This document shows positions 35,834-47,331 of a stretch of 64,000 nt of DNA, piece after piece. The notes beneath the pieces were generated by a model. The model ran no database searches. It was not told where the DNA came from and saw only the letters and a list, made by a program, of their open reading frames with translations. The DNA is from Paragonimus westermani. Its lineage: Eukaryota > Platyhelminthes > Trematoda > Plagiorchiida > Troglotrematidae. The stretch covers positions 133,688 to 197,687 of the forward strand of contig QNGE01000770.1 of assembly GCA_008508345.1 (NCBI GenBank). The letters run 5' to 3'. A program made the translations under genes and the position numbers. Numbering within the stretch: the first letter of the stretch is position 1; each line of letters begins with the position of its first letter.

Positions 35834-37344
35834 GACGAATATGTAATAATCTGGGCGGCTTCTAATACATGCAGTCCCTCGATAATTGGTGTATTAGAGC
35901 GTTCTGTTTGTGGTATCTTACGCACTCAACAGATAAGCCGTAGATATGGTACAGTCCTATAAACAGAATATCTACCTGGACTTTGTTTGAAGTGAGATAC
36001 ATACGTGTATTCAGATTATTTGCAGTGCTTTTCAAAGGAATTTGCTACTTGAACGAGGTGAAAAGTCACTTTTTACCAAGCGGGAGATGAATTTACAGTG
36101 CTATGAAACTCGTTCCGATTGAGGAGACCAATGAACCGCCTGTTTCAGCGAAGGAGGATCAGACAGATTAGTCACTGTTCAATCCAGATGAGCAGTATTA
36201 TTTCATCGGCATCTGCAAATGCATTTACGCTACATCTGAACCAATCAGAGTGTGTGAGTTGTGTTCATTAGGTAATTGTAGTGCAATCGCGAAACATTAA
36301 CAGCAGAGGGGTTATTAGGTTATTGACGTGCATGTATTCCGTGTCATCTGTTATCTGGAAACGAAGCATGAAATTTGAGGAAGCTATAACCGTAAACAGA
36401 AGAGACCACGTTCCACACCTGCATACATGAGTGACTGCAAGTCTGCCTCTCTGTTGGTAGTTTAGAACCAGTTCCCTTAAATCCTTCGTTGTATTTTAAG
36501 GTTTCTTCCTTTCTATTCTACAAACGGGCTGACTGAAAAGTTTATGCTAAAATCTCCCACTACTAATCAGTAATCTGTAGTTCTTAATCAGCTTCCCTTT
36601 CTCCACTGAACTTGAAAGGGACTGCTGTCTACGCTCTACGCGACCAACGACAACCAGTTGACCACTCATCCTCATCTTCGTTATAGGAGTTTTAACTAAG
36701 TCCTCCGTAGCTATCAACTCCACTCACATATTGTTTTGTTCCGAATGGGTCGCCTGGAAGACGGTATTCCAGCGTTTATCCTTCTAACCCCAACTATCGA
36801 GCACGTGCCTTTATAAATCGAGGTGGACATAAGCTTTCTAACCATGCGCCATGAAGATCATGGCCCTCTGTCTGGAGCTCTCCAACTCTTACAGCTGAAT
36901 ATCTAAGGGACCGCATTGGAACGAACTTTTGACCTTGAACCAGTTATCACAGGACAGCATATATTCGTAACAAACTGCAGTGATCGTCGGTTGCCAGCTA
37001 TAAGTTCGCGGAATACTGCACATCATAGACGTGTGCTCATTGGCTTGAACGACAGATATACGGCCGATCAGAAGTGTCCAGTTTACTTTGATTGCAGTGG
37101 TCCGGCCAATGTCAAACAGGAGTGGCCTTCACAACTCGAGCAGTAGAAGCATGTGGGATGATAAGCACCTCTCTATCTAAATTAACCTAACCAACTAGTT
37201 TACATGTTACTAAGGGCATTCACAGCTGGTGGCGTTCGGTTTCTATTGTGTAGAAGCAAACACTGCATCCGAATAAGTCAATTACCGGTTGTCAGTCCAG
37301 CGATTTCGAAAACTGCACCAACTCATGTGCCATCTAAGCTGGTT
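35834..37344. other. Unique 1.51-kb spacer of inverted repeat 2
   Basis: There is no transposase-like or RT-like frame. A 76-codon plus-strand frame at 36916-37146 is within chance length. If arms and spacer are one mobile unit, it is non-autonomous. Confidence 0.55.
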
Positions 37345-37848
37345 TTCTTACGTCCGTTCAATTCTGTGCAAAACAACAGTATCGGTCGCCAAACAATACC
37401 GTTCTACAGTCTGCCAACTCATACCACCGTTTCACAAGAGCCTTGCAATTTCATGGTCGCATTTAGTAATGCAAACAAAGCATGATAAATGTTGTGAATG
37501 TCAGAACCAAAAATGGTTATGCAAATCCTGAGAGTGATGGTTGTGGGAACGTGAATTCATTCTGATGACAACCAGACAGTTTGAAGCAAGATTTGGTGGA
37601 GAACATTTAAACGAATTCACAGACGGTATGTGTGTGTTGGGAAATCATTTTGGGAGTTGTGTGAGATTTATGCTCTCTGGTTCGATAGTTGCGTTTTTCA
37701 CTGGCATGCCTTTTAGTTGTGTGATTTCTACTTGGTAGATCCTCCGCTTGACCCTTGGTCGTGATTTCGATTGAATTTGTTCGTGTCGAGTGAAATCATT
37801 AGTTTAATGCTGTTCTCAAGTGGTCTGTTTTATGCTCTGAAATAGCAA
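37345..37848 (+). repeat. Right arm of large inverted repeat 2
   Basis: This is the partner of 35330-35833. The inner end begins TTCTTACGTCC and the outer end fades out after TTTTATGCTCTGAAATAGCAAAAG. Near identity over about 500 bases means recent duplication, recent insertion of two copies, or gene conversion between arms. Confidence 0.92.
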
Positions 37849-39974
37849 AAGCCTCAGCATTAAATTCGTCCACGCTCTGTTGATCGAGCCCTGTTTAACG
37901 CACCGTTGACAGCCGACCAGAATGATATTTTATTGCTGTACTCTGATGAATATTCGTAGGTTGTAAAACTGATGCAATGCAACTTGCACTGGAACCCAAA
38001 TTTCAGTCGAAATGTACTGTGAATCAATCTTCCACTCTCAAACTAAGCAATGAGTGCGAATAATGCAGCTTGAACAGTATCTTTGTTCTTTATACGTTGT
38101 TTGGTCGCATGACATCATACAATGTGCTGATGCAGTTAACAGGCTGTTTGCTGAATGATGCTCGACGCTAGTTATCTAAGGGTAGGAACTTGTGGCCGAA
38201 ATGATTTGAGTTTGCTTCTGAAATACCGCTGTCTGTTAAACCTGGCTCCACTCAAGGATGGAAGTGTGTTTTTAGACATCAGGTTTTTATAAAATACTCT
38301 GGTTATTCCTGTTTTAATATTGCCATTTCCGGATATTTCACATATCGTGTTACAAGTGTTTCCCGTTAGTGACCATCAGTTTATGTTACTCAGCAGCAAT
38401 TTCTTTTTGGGAACGTTGGTTTTTGTCCCATTTATTTAGCCCTGACCGATGCCTTTTTGGTAAGAGGTGGCTCGTTAATCGACCATGAATTCGGTCTCCC
38501 TTCTCAACTACGCAATCTGAAGGCTCACGATGCTCAATCATCTTTCGCCTATTGTGATCATCACAGAAGACCAGATGAACAAGTAGAGCACAAACAGGCC
38601 AACACTGCTGAGTCACCCAGCTTTTAACTTCAACAAAGAGCCCCTTAAAAGCTGCTGCAAAACAGGTGCTCCCACTGGCAAAACCGGTCATTGTAGGCTG
38701 TCTAATCGCCACAAAACGGTTAGCTATGGCGGACAGATGTGCAACTTAGACTGCACATCTGGTCATCTCATGCCCAACGAAGGCTGGCTACGTCTGGGCA
38801 CAGTGGTCTGCCTCAATATCTATTTGGTCTGGCATCACTGCTCTCCCGTCGCACAATGACATTAACATAGACGAGCATCAACCAATTGAGGCCACCTGCT
38901 AGACGAATATCATGTAGCCCGCATTTTTGCCGATTTAGACTTGTATCCGCACAATAACATTTCACTTGTGGTGGACGTCTACCTAGATTCACGCGCATGG
39001 CAACGTCAGATCGGCTTTTTATCTCCAAGGATTATCATTTTGATCGAAAACAGATTTACTGTCTCAACTGAACTTCTCTCCCTTATTTCGAACCTTGAGC
39101 CCCAATCACTGGACTGTTGTTTAATTGTCCCTCAAGCTTCTCAGTTTTGAACCTCAAACCCCGATGTTAAGCCCAATGTCTTTGTTCGTCAGTCCTCAGC
39201 CAAAGTATTGATGTCTACATTAAAGTCTAGTAAGACGTCAACCACACTAATAAGACAGTAGCGTACATATGGTGTACGACATAAGTGAAATACTTTCAGG
39301 AAAACAGGATACCACGCGTCAAATCGTCCTGAAGTTGCTTCCCTAGGTGATAACTCATATGTTCCTCAAAATTTGTTTAGTGATACATCCAACCAGAACT
39401 TGAACCATCCGGACGGAATTTGATCCGTATGCGGTCGAGAATAGGTTTACGAGCTCTGAGAGGAAACGTCATATCTCACAGTTCGTGTGAAAGAAAACTG
39501 ACCACCAAGACACACGAGTGAACAAAAGTTTCTGTCGTCCACTGTTGTTGAAGTAGTCCAGATAGTTCACATATTTTTTCAACGCTTGCTTAATACAAGA
39601 CTTTGGATAGTAAGTTTGTGTATTGGGTGGCCGGGTGAGAACACCGCAGCGCGAACGCGCTAACTATGATAGGAATATTACCCGCAATGTTTTATCTCTC
39701 AACAGTGATGGTATATCTGATTTTGGCGACAAGGTAGATCCGATAATATTGAGAACACAAAATTAGCTGATATTCATCACGGTGAGTCAAACTGTTGAAC
39801 TATGGTTAAACACATTGGTCGATAGCTCGGTGAAACACGGGAACACGTAAATCAATCCCGAAATATTTTTGGGATGTAAAAGTCTTCTAAGATGACAAAG
39901 AGATTCAAACTGACTTGAATAATCAACCAGGCATCAAACAGTAACAGACTTCAGCGCACAAAAGTACGTGTGAG
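37849..39974. other. No supported gene; unassigned GC-richer block
   Basis: A 108-codon minus-strand frame at 38386-38712 and a neighbouring frame at 38813-39028 lie in sequence that looks like an old repeat. I cannot match either to a transposon protein. Confidence 0.4.
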
Positions 39975-40165
39975 TTTTGATATTGGGAAAATCAACACTG
40001 TATGCAAAACGGACAGCGGAAGATCTGAAGAAATTAGGAGTTGAAATTGTGCTGGGTTTCCTGTTTCCATATTATCTTTTACGGTGTCGGAGGGCTGACG
40101 CGATTCGGAGGTGCAGTAAAATCACGTTAACAATAACCTCCGAGTTGTTCGGAGAAAACAGCAAG
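39975..40165 (+). CDS. Candidate internal exon, function unknown
   Basis: From about 39975 the frame reads ILGKSTLYAKRTAEDLKKLG, then VEIVLGFLFPYYLLRCRRAD, and ends GENSK at the donor CAAG|GTAAAA in phase 0. The short hydrophobic stretch could be a membrane segment. The acceptor (GTGTGAG) is weak and a second frame is open for part of the way. Confidence 0.2.
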
Positions 40166-43100
40166 GTAAAATAACTTTTGTGTTAATCGGATATTTTGGA
40201 AACGTCTTGTACTTTCCGGAGTATTCTGTGAGAGTGTGGCCGTAATCAACCGCAGTCGTCAGACTCTGAACCTCATGCATGTGTGTGCAAAAACAGTCCG
40301 TACAAACCGTTCCCTCTGTTTCAGAACGTGTATGGTCTGATTCCCGAATCTCTCTTCCGTGTCAACTCCAGTGTAATATGGCATGCTGACACGTTGGCGT
40401 GCAGGCCTGCTTGCCTTGATCGAACCGACTGATCTGATGGAAGTCTTCTCCTAAAAACTCGAACGCGTTGCACCATGCAAAGCCGGACGCAACCAACCTG
40501 GTTCGACTAACCTGTCTGCTTGGACGCATACTACCCATCTGAATGAGAGGGTGGACTATCGGATTTGTCTTCATGGCACGGACACATCAACGTACGGAGT
40601 CTGCCACGTCCACTTTCGTCAGTCCGGTGAAGAGACAAGGTGCGATGCGCGCGCGGTAGTGCCCAATTTCTCAAGGCTAATTTTCCCCGCAGCATAGACT
40701 CGGTCAGACTGTACTGAGATAGCCGTGGTTGGACCAGATCGCGGTTACAAACCGTACTTTTATACCCGGGGCTGTTTTGGTCAGTTTGCCAATGGTGTGG
40801 CAGAGCTGAGTTCAATATGGTGTGCACGTTGGCGACAGCCCTACGATCAAAACAGCTCTCCAAGCTGTAGAACGTTTCCAGCTGGTAGGTCAGTCTGTTT
40901 GTACGTGCTATTGTCGACTGAAAAATATCCGCGTGGATACATCACTGCTTGTCAGCATGCACGAAATTTCCCTTGTGGCTATAACAAAACGTCAGCACAG
41001 GGTGTGGATGATAGGTAGCGCAATCTTCAATGTGCTGGTATCAGTAGCTGCAAGAGTTACTTATTAATTTGAGGTGTTCCCATCGCTTATTTTATGCACG
41101 CTGGCGACTCATTAGAACGTCTGTTGTCCTATAAGTGTGAGATGTCTTGGTTGAAAACAAGGAAACAGGGATGCTGGGCATAAAAATGGGGTGCAATATT
41201 TACCAACAACGTACCAAGCTGACTGTCGGTAAACACGGTGTAAGTTTGGAGAATGAGGCCTTAGTAAAATACAGCGTACAGTTTTCTTTGTTCGCATTAC
41301 AGACAAAATTGATCATAAAACATAAATGTTGTAAATAACATTATTTTTCCACTACATTTTCAACCTCCGACCTCAAAAGAGCGCTGTCAAACTAACTTAG
41401 AATTCATCTCTAATACTTTCTGTATTGCCAGCCTCATCCGCAAAATAAGTCGAGAAAAGATGACATCCTTCAACATTGAAATGGAAAATTGAAAAGTTCA
41501 CCCTGTTGCCAGCTATTCTCTTTCACTCACTCACATTTTTACGGCTTTATCGGTATTCGTTCATATTACGAGTTTGGATACTGAGTTTACCTAGTTTCAT
41601 TTCGATACTTCTGTTAACTAACACAATCACCAGCTCCACTTGTGTAATATACCCATTGTTGTTATATTATGAAACACATGGTTTTCACGGTGTTATATTT
41701 CACTATTCCATCTGCACATCCCTTACACTTCAACTACGGAAGAACATAATTCTGGTGGTTCTAACAATAAGTGTTGCTTTCGAAATAGAAATTATGTGGC
41801 GACATAGGAGTGAAGCACAACGACTCAGTGTGAATTACAGGAAAGTCAGTTGACATGATAGAAGTTATTCAACGAAACAAAACGTGACAGCGCATGCTGT
41901 TTATCACACGAATGTTTTGAACCACGTAGAGGTTCATCACACACACATCTCTTTCGAAAATATAATTACTTGTGATTATCCGAGTTTTTTGAATCCGTGC
42001 GACATTCACATGAAACCTCATTTGCAAAAACAATTAGCTCACTGTTTTTCAGTTGAACATTTGTATTCTGTTAGCATAAACAAGCTTGACTTACAGTTTC
42101 AATGGGTATGTTTTCCGCACTGAACCATCTCTATTGTAAATACTCGTTCTCTGAACACACATTTTGCTCAGTTTGAAAACACACTTCTTAACAATTTATA
42201 GCCAACAATACTAGCAGCTGAATTTCTGTAGAGGGTTTTCCACTTTGGAAGTTTAAATGCTTAGTGTTCTCTGCATATTTGCACACACCATTTGGATAAA
42301 AAGGAGAGTGTTGAAATCGCGCTATTCGTGAAAAAAGCAAAAAGCAAAACCTGTGGCACAAAACAAATGTGGGCTCTGCTGAGTTTCTGTCGGTTATTTT
42401 AGGGACAAGATTCCTCAGTAAAATGAAAAAATACAATTGGTTCCGAAGCTTTGGACTTCTTACTGGTTGGCTCGGCCCGGCTTGTAATTTGTCTTTGTGT
42501 CCGACACTATTAACCAAATGGTTTCACTCCGATGATCGTTATAAAAAATATATCTGGTGGTACGCCAGCGTGCCATCCAGGTTGGTGACCGCTTTAACAT
42601 GCCATTTTGCCCGGAAGGTCGAAGTTAACTGGCTGTAACCTTTCGCGAATCATTGGTCCTCCACGTGTCGACGAATCCGTCCACTCCAATCCCTTTACTG
42701 AAGGCAGGTGCGACTCTTCCGTTATGACCATCCATACAAACTTTATAATAGAATGATTACTGTCATTCGGTGAAACTTGGCCGAGCAAGTATACAAGTCA
42801 GGGTTGAAGAGGGTTATTAGTAAGAGTAACTGTTTGTTAAAACGCGAAGCCTGTTTGAATAAAACCACCACAATCATGAGTTAGAATGATGTGATAGAGT
42901 TGAGAGTACATAAATGAGCTTGTAACGCGAACGATGTTAATTCAAACATTTCATCAATTTTACAGTTCTCTGTCAAGAGAATCCCACTTCCATTTCTTTA
43001 AAAACATACTAGAGCCATTTTAGAAGCATTTTAGTGCCCAAGATTACGCTGGTCATCTGTGAAACTCACGTAATTGCTGCACAGTAACCGGTAAACGTAA

Positions 43101-43649
43101 TTGTGATTGGCACCAAGAAATCAAACCCCTTCGACAGAGGATGCTAGTGTTTTCTGAGTCCAAGCGTTTGTGTAAAATTTCGTCGCAGTACTAACTATTC
43201 GTTCATTTCAAGTCATATATTCTAGTCCGTCTCGTTGTGTAAACGCACTGCATGCGGAAGGTAGCTTCTGGAAGCTTCTAGCATTCCTGTAATCACTACT
43301 TTCCTGGAGAGCAGGTTTTGTGTATAAACGATGACGAAGTACTCTTCAAAATAACTGTGAGTCTTTGGGACGGAAATGTTCAGGACTGATTGTTCAAAGG
43401 GTTGTTTTGTATTGTGATTCACCTCGTTCATCCTCATCAGTGTTTTGAGCCATAAATCATATACTCGAGGCGGTGGTTCGAAGTGCATTTGGTGCACACA
43501 GTGACCAACGACGAGTCGCAGCAATCAGTAACTATAAATACGTAGAAAAAGAAAAAACAAACAGACAAAACGATATATTTTTATAAAAAGAAGAGACTGC
43601 ATATTTGCAGATAGAGGTTCTGCACTGACTGCGACAAACGTTCATGTTA
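40166..43649. other. No supported gene; GC-rich block and hydrophobic ORF
   Basis: About 40360-40900 is GC-richer with several overlapping frames and a TATA box on the minus strand. It may be the promoter end of an unidentified repeat. A 125-codon plus-strand frame at 41476-41853 is rich in Leu, Ile and Ser with several membrane-like stretches. It has no ATG or good splice site, and pyrimidine-rich DNA gives such frames by chance. Confidence 0.35.
40757..40764 (-). promoter_or_regulatory. Possible TATA box
   Basis: The minus strand reads CCCGGGTATAAAAGTACGG, a consensus TATAAAAG in an otherwise GC-rich block. Transcription would start about 30 bases lower and run towards 40360, where open frames lie. 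No gene is confirmed there. Confidence 0.3.
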
Positions 43650-44900
43650 GAGAGTATTAACAACATGCGATGCGGACTTTCGCGAACTCCCAAGCCAAGG
43701 AACAATCACCCACAAACCTTACATAGCTGAAAGAATAAGGCTTTCACAACCCGTAATCATTTCTTCACCTCGCCAACTTGTGGCTTCTCTCAACCTTCAG
43801 CAAATATACTGAATGGTGCACGATGAGACAGAGGCCCCATCGACATAGGGAGTACTAGACCAAACCATGCATTTTGTCACCTCGGTTACTGGCAGCAAAT
43901 TTCCAAATTTTCTCACTATGCGTGAAAGGATTGTCGTGCCATTCACACAATTAATCTGTTCGATTTAAGCTGCATGCTGAAGAAGGCGACGATCGAATAC
44001 CAAGAGTCTAGACGCACTTCCCACATAAATGAGCCAACCCTCTGTTACGGAGAACAAAAGTGAGCACACAAATGCATCGCAAATTATGTCTTTAGTGAAC
44101 AAGTGAACGTCGTTATGAAGTCGAAAATGACGCAAACTGACGAATGCACTACGTGTCCTCGCTAGTTCCGTAAAATCAACGATAGATAATGAGGTAACAC
44201 CACTCAGATAAGTAAAGTGATCGACAGTCTCCAGGTACTTACTTGTAAAACGAAATAATGGTAATTGCCAACCCAATCTCTTAACAACAATTTAAACCCT
44301 GAAGGTGCAAGGTGCATGCCACACAGACCAGCCACATCATACAATAGGCCCATTATGGTCTGCAAATTCTCTGCAGAAGAAGTGAATATCGCAGTGTCGT
44401 AAGCACACTCAACATCAGTCAGCTTACTACGTGGTGGTTGCTACACGCCCACATCCTCTAAGCCTGTGAATGGTGCTTACAGAATATCGTCCATAGTAAG
44501 GCTGAATATGAAAGTAGAGATTGAACACCCACGTCGAACGTCATCTGAAGCAGACGGCGCTCGGGACAGTTGCCCATAAACGCGCACTACGCAACTAGGG
44601 TGCACATACAAGGACTTCGACAAACTGCTCTGTTCCATTGCAAACCCTCTGTAGTAGAGCCAGCCACAGATAGTGTGCTGGTTAACCGAATCGAAAGCGG
44701 TCATTGAGTCAAAAAATACCACGAACATTGCCTGAGGAAGCAGCGCCGACGACCCTGTGTCTGTTGCAAAGTAAAGGTATGATCGACAAACCGGCTACCA
44801 GGACGAAAACCTCCTTGTTTTTTCTCTTTTCTGCTTCTCTGTTTGTTTCAGACTCGTGGGAATGTTGTACGAGGTTAAGATAAGGCAAATATCTCTGCGG
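43650..44900 (-). pseudogene. RTE-like non-LTR retrotransposon, reverse transcriptase remnant
   Basis: Minus-strand frames in order: near 44880-44800 the 'D-N-R-x-I-x-L' block and a G-F-R-P-G stretch before VDHTFTLQQ. At 44728-44477, VVFFDSMTAFDSVNQHTIC (palm motif A, Asp present) followed by RVYGQLSRAPSASDDVRRGC. At about 44420-44280 a decayed YADD box (CAYDTAIF) and GMHLAPSGFKLLL. At 44276-43965, ETVDHFTYLSG and ARTRSAFVSLRHFRLHNDVH, the RT thumb/connection region. Similarity continues to about 43650. The enzyme would copy element RNA at a nicked target. Frame changes, stops and the lost YADD make this copy dead. The endonuclease domain is missing, as in 5'-truncated copies. The clade assignment to RTE is from memory of such proteins. 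Confidence 0.85.
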
Positions 44901-45576
44901 TTGTCAAAATATGTTTTGTGAGAATTGGAATGAGTGTAGATGAGCATCAACTACCGAGCACCTCCTCGGTCTCTCATAAGGAAGGAAGCAGTATGGTTTA
45001 TTCAAACAGGAGTCTGTCAACGCCATTTTCGAAAAATGTCAGAAGAAGAGGTCATCGACTTGGGACTTCAATTTACTCCAGTAAGTTAAGCTCTAGAACC
45101 ACTTTGATTTCTGACTGAGAAACGATGCCATCTTCACAGATAGCCGCACAATCGCCATCACAGATGGCTCAGATTAGCGAAAATTTCCTGAAATTGTTCA
45201 GTCCACCTTTCAATTCGCCCCGACGAGCTGTCTATTCGTGTGAAAACTTGCTGGCACACCGATGGTAGCCAGTGCAACCATAACTCATGTGGAAACAGCA
45301 CTCAGTTATTTCTAGATAAAGTGCCTCCAGCATCCTTACGGCTTGCTAGAAGAACTAAGCCCCACGACCTTATTGCAAACTCTTCGTAAGTTTGCGTATT
45401 AGTTTGCGGCTATCTTGAGGGTGTTCCGATTGAGTGGGTATCGGTTGAAGTTTGTTCATGTGTTCTACTGAATTAGCAAGAACCCAGATGTCTTGTGTCT
45501 GTGGTGGTCCTGTAAAAGACTCCTCTCTCTAAAAGACTCGCATTTCTGTTGGGAGTTTTACCCAATACTGGTTTAG
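44901..45576. other. No supported gene
   Basis: This flank of the RT remnant has no further domain and only a 66-codon chance-length frame. Confidence 0.5.
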
Positions 45577-46259
45577 CTCATTGCATTTATATGATTAGGC
45601 CAATTGAGACATTAGTTTTGTTTGATAGAAGCCTTGCGCAGCCTTGCCACTCCATTTTCAATGAAGTGCCTTATATTTGTGACGAAGCGATTAGACGAAG
45701 TATGCTCCTACACCTGCAACGCCTGAGTCGAGCTGATTACTCCAAAATAGTGTCTATTGGAATGGAGACACCGGTAAGTGAAAAAGAAGCAATCACTATG
45801 CGTCCATGGCTAGGTTGTACAGCTTGGTTTCCATTTGAAAAACTTCAGTCGTTTGTCCTGAAATGCACTACTTGTTATACAAAGCCCCTAAATTGCGAGA
45901 AATTGTAACAGTCGGTCGCCATCGTCAGTGCGTTACGCATAGCCACCAAACATACCATCAACAAATTTATTATCCGTAGTAAGACAACAAATTTGCGCGT
46001 TCACATCACCAACAAGCAAACCGGTGTTCGTCTGCTAAGTTCGCATCAGAATTATGAAGAAAGCATCGCAGAATGCGTATCTGACAGTTTTCGGGCTATC
46101 ATCTGTCTTACAAGTAGACCTCTATCTGTTTTCCTACGATCGATTTTGACTAAACTGCTAAGTCTGATGGAATACAGGCATTCATTCACCTGGATTCCCT
46201 CGAACGACCTCTGTTCATCCATAGAGATCAGTGTAACCCCAATTCGGCTTGACTGTTAG
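45577..46259 (+). CDS. Candidate two-exon gene end, function unknown
   Basis: Exon 45577-45773 follows ACCCAATACTGGTTTAG, takes two bases and reads HCIYMIRPIETLVLFDRSLA, continuing RRSMLLHLQRLSRADYSK to METP at the consensus donor CCG|GTAAGT in phase 0. Exon 46050-46259 follows AAGTTCGCATCAG in phase 0 and reads NYEESIAECVSDSFRAIICL, ending SVTPIRLDC and TAG. Phases and frames agree. There is no start codon upstream in frame and no known domain. Confidence 0.3.
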
Positions 46260-46939
46260 ATTTGGCTTCATCGTCATTAATGTCCTTGATAACGAACCGC
46301 CGATCCATAGTATTATCTAAGAGAGGGTTCAAATGGAGGGTCATGTCAGTATTTCAAAGACGCGTTTCGGAGATATTACACATATTCAAAACACATTCGC
46401 AGAAGTGTTCGCCGAGGAAGCTTGTTAATATATTTGTCAGAGAGCAGAAGCACCAACCTTTTGCAGCCTCTTGATTTAAAGGGCGGAGACTACGTAGCAG
46501 GGGAGAAAAACATGCTAAAAATGGACTATCCTTTCAGGGCAACGAAGAATTTTGATATTTCCTATCGTTCACGCCGTCCAAGATGTTTAACCATAAGGAC
46601 CCCACCCTGAGCGAAAATAACGTTCACCCGTGACTGCCGTTCAATTTATACTAACCAACATCTCACACTACTTGCAAACAAGCTTCACAGTGTTTTATTT
46701 ATATCAAAATCAGTTCACGTCCAGGTCAGTAGCGAAGTTTTGACAAGATGATGAGTTGTATCTGGCTCCGTAAGAACCGTACGTTCACCAAATTTCTCAA
46801 AATTGCATCGGCTGTCAAAACGGAATTCACTGAAGCAGTTTGGGGTGGTTGCATGTTTTCGTCCTATCTATTTTGGTTAAAATGCTTCACTGTCTACGAA
46901 GGCTATCTGAGTGTACGTCTTCTCGTTGCTTCTTCATAG

Positions 46940-47331
46940 GATTCACCTTTGTCCCAGAAACTAACTGCTGTGATCCTCACAATGAAGATGATAACACAGC
47001 GTACAACCTTTTCACGATGTGCTCATCCTTAAGGACACAACCTGTCTGTTTGTAAGCAAACAGGTAAATAATTCCAGTACCTCTTTTCGATTAATTTCCG
47101 ATGAGCGCTATGCCAAAAGCTTCATGTTTAGTAATTCAACTATTCAAAAGATATCGCCATTATAACCTGCTGAATCAAACAGCTTTGATTTGTTTGAAGA
47201 AGGTGGAATCCAGAATGGATACCGTTACATCAGAAGGAATATGCAAATGCATACCTGGATGTTTCCGTCTGGTGTATACACAACAAAAATTAATACAAGC
47301 AACCAGAACAAAGGTCAATCGATATGAGTAA
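46940..47331 (+). CDS. Candidate cysteine-rich two-exon fragment, weakly DEG/ENaC-like
   Basis: Exon 46940-47051 has an excellent acceptor (CTCGTTGCTTCTTCATAG) and a single open frame, FTFVPETNCCDPHNEDDNTA, ending QPVC at GTTT|GTAAGC. Exon 47151-47331 follows CAACTATTCAAAAG, fits the phase and reads YRHYNLLNQTALICLKKVES, then GICKCIPGCFRLVYT, ending VNRYE and TAA. The Cys-x-Cys-Ile-Pro-x-Cys pattern followed by an aromatic residue recalls the extracellular domain of DEG/ENaC sodium channels. The similarity is short and the membrane spans are not shown. An ATG frame at 46748-46939 ends just before but would need an intron of about 29 bases. Function is inference only. Confidence 0.3.

Noticed and set aside
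35440..37738. Duplicated 65-codon frame starting MWEREF
   Set aside because: It is also explained by the inverted-repeat arms. It has no domain, and shifted frames are equally conserved.
41476..41853. 125-codon multi-pass membrane protein
   Set aside because: There is no ATG and no strong splice site. The hydrophobic composition follows from pyrimidine-rich DNA, and the length is within chance.
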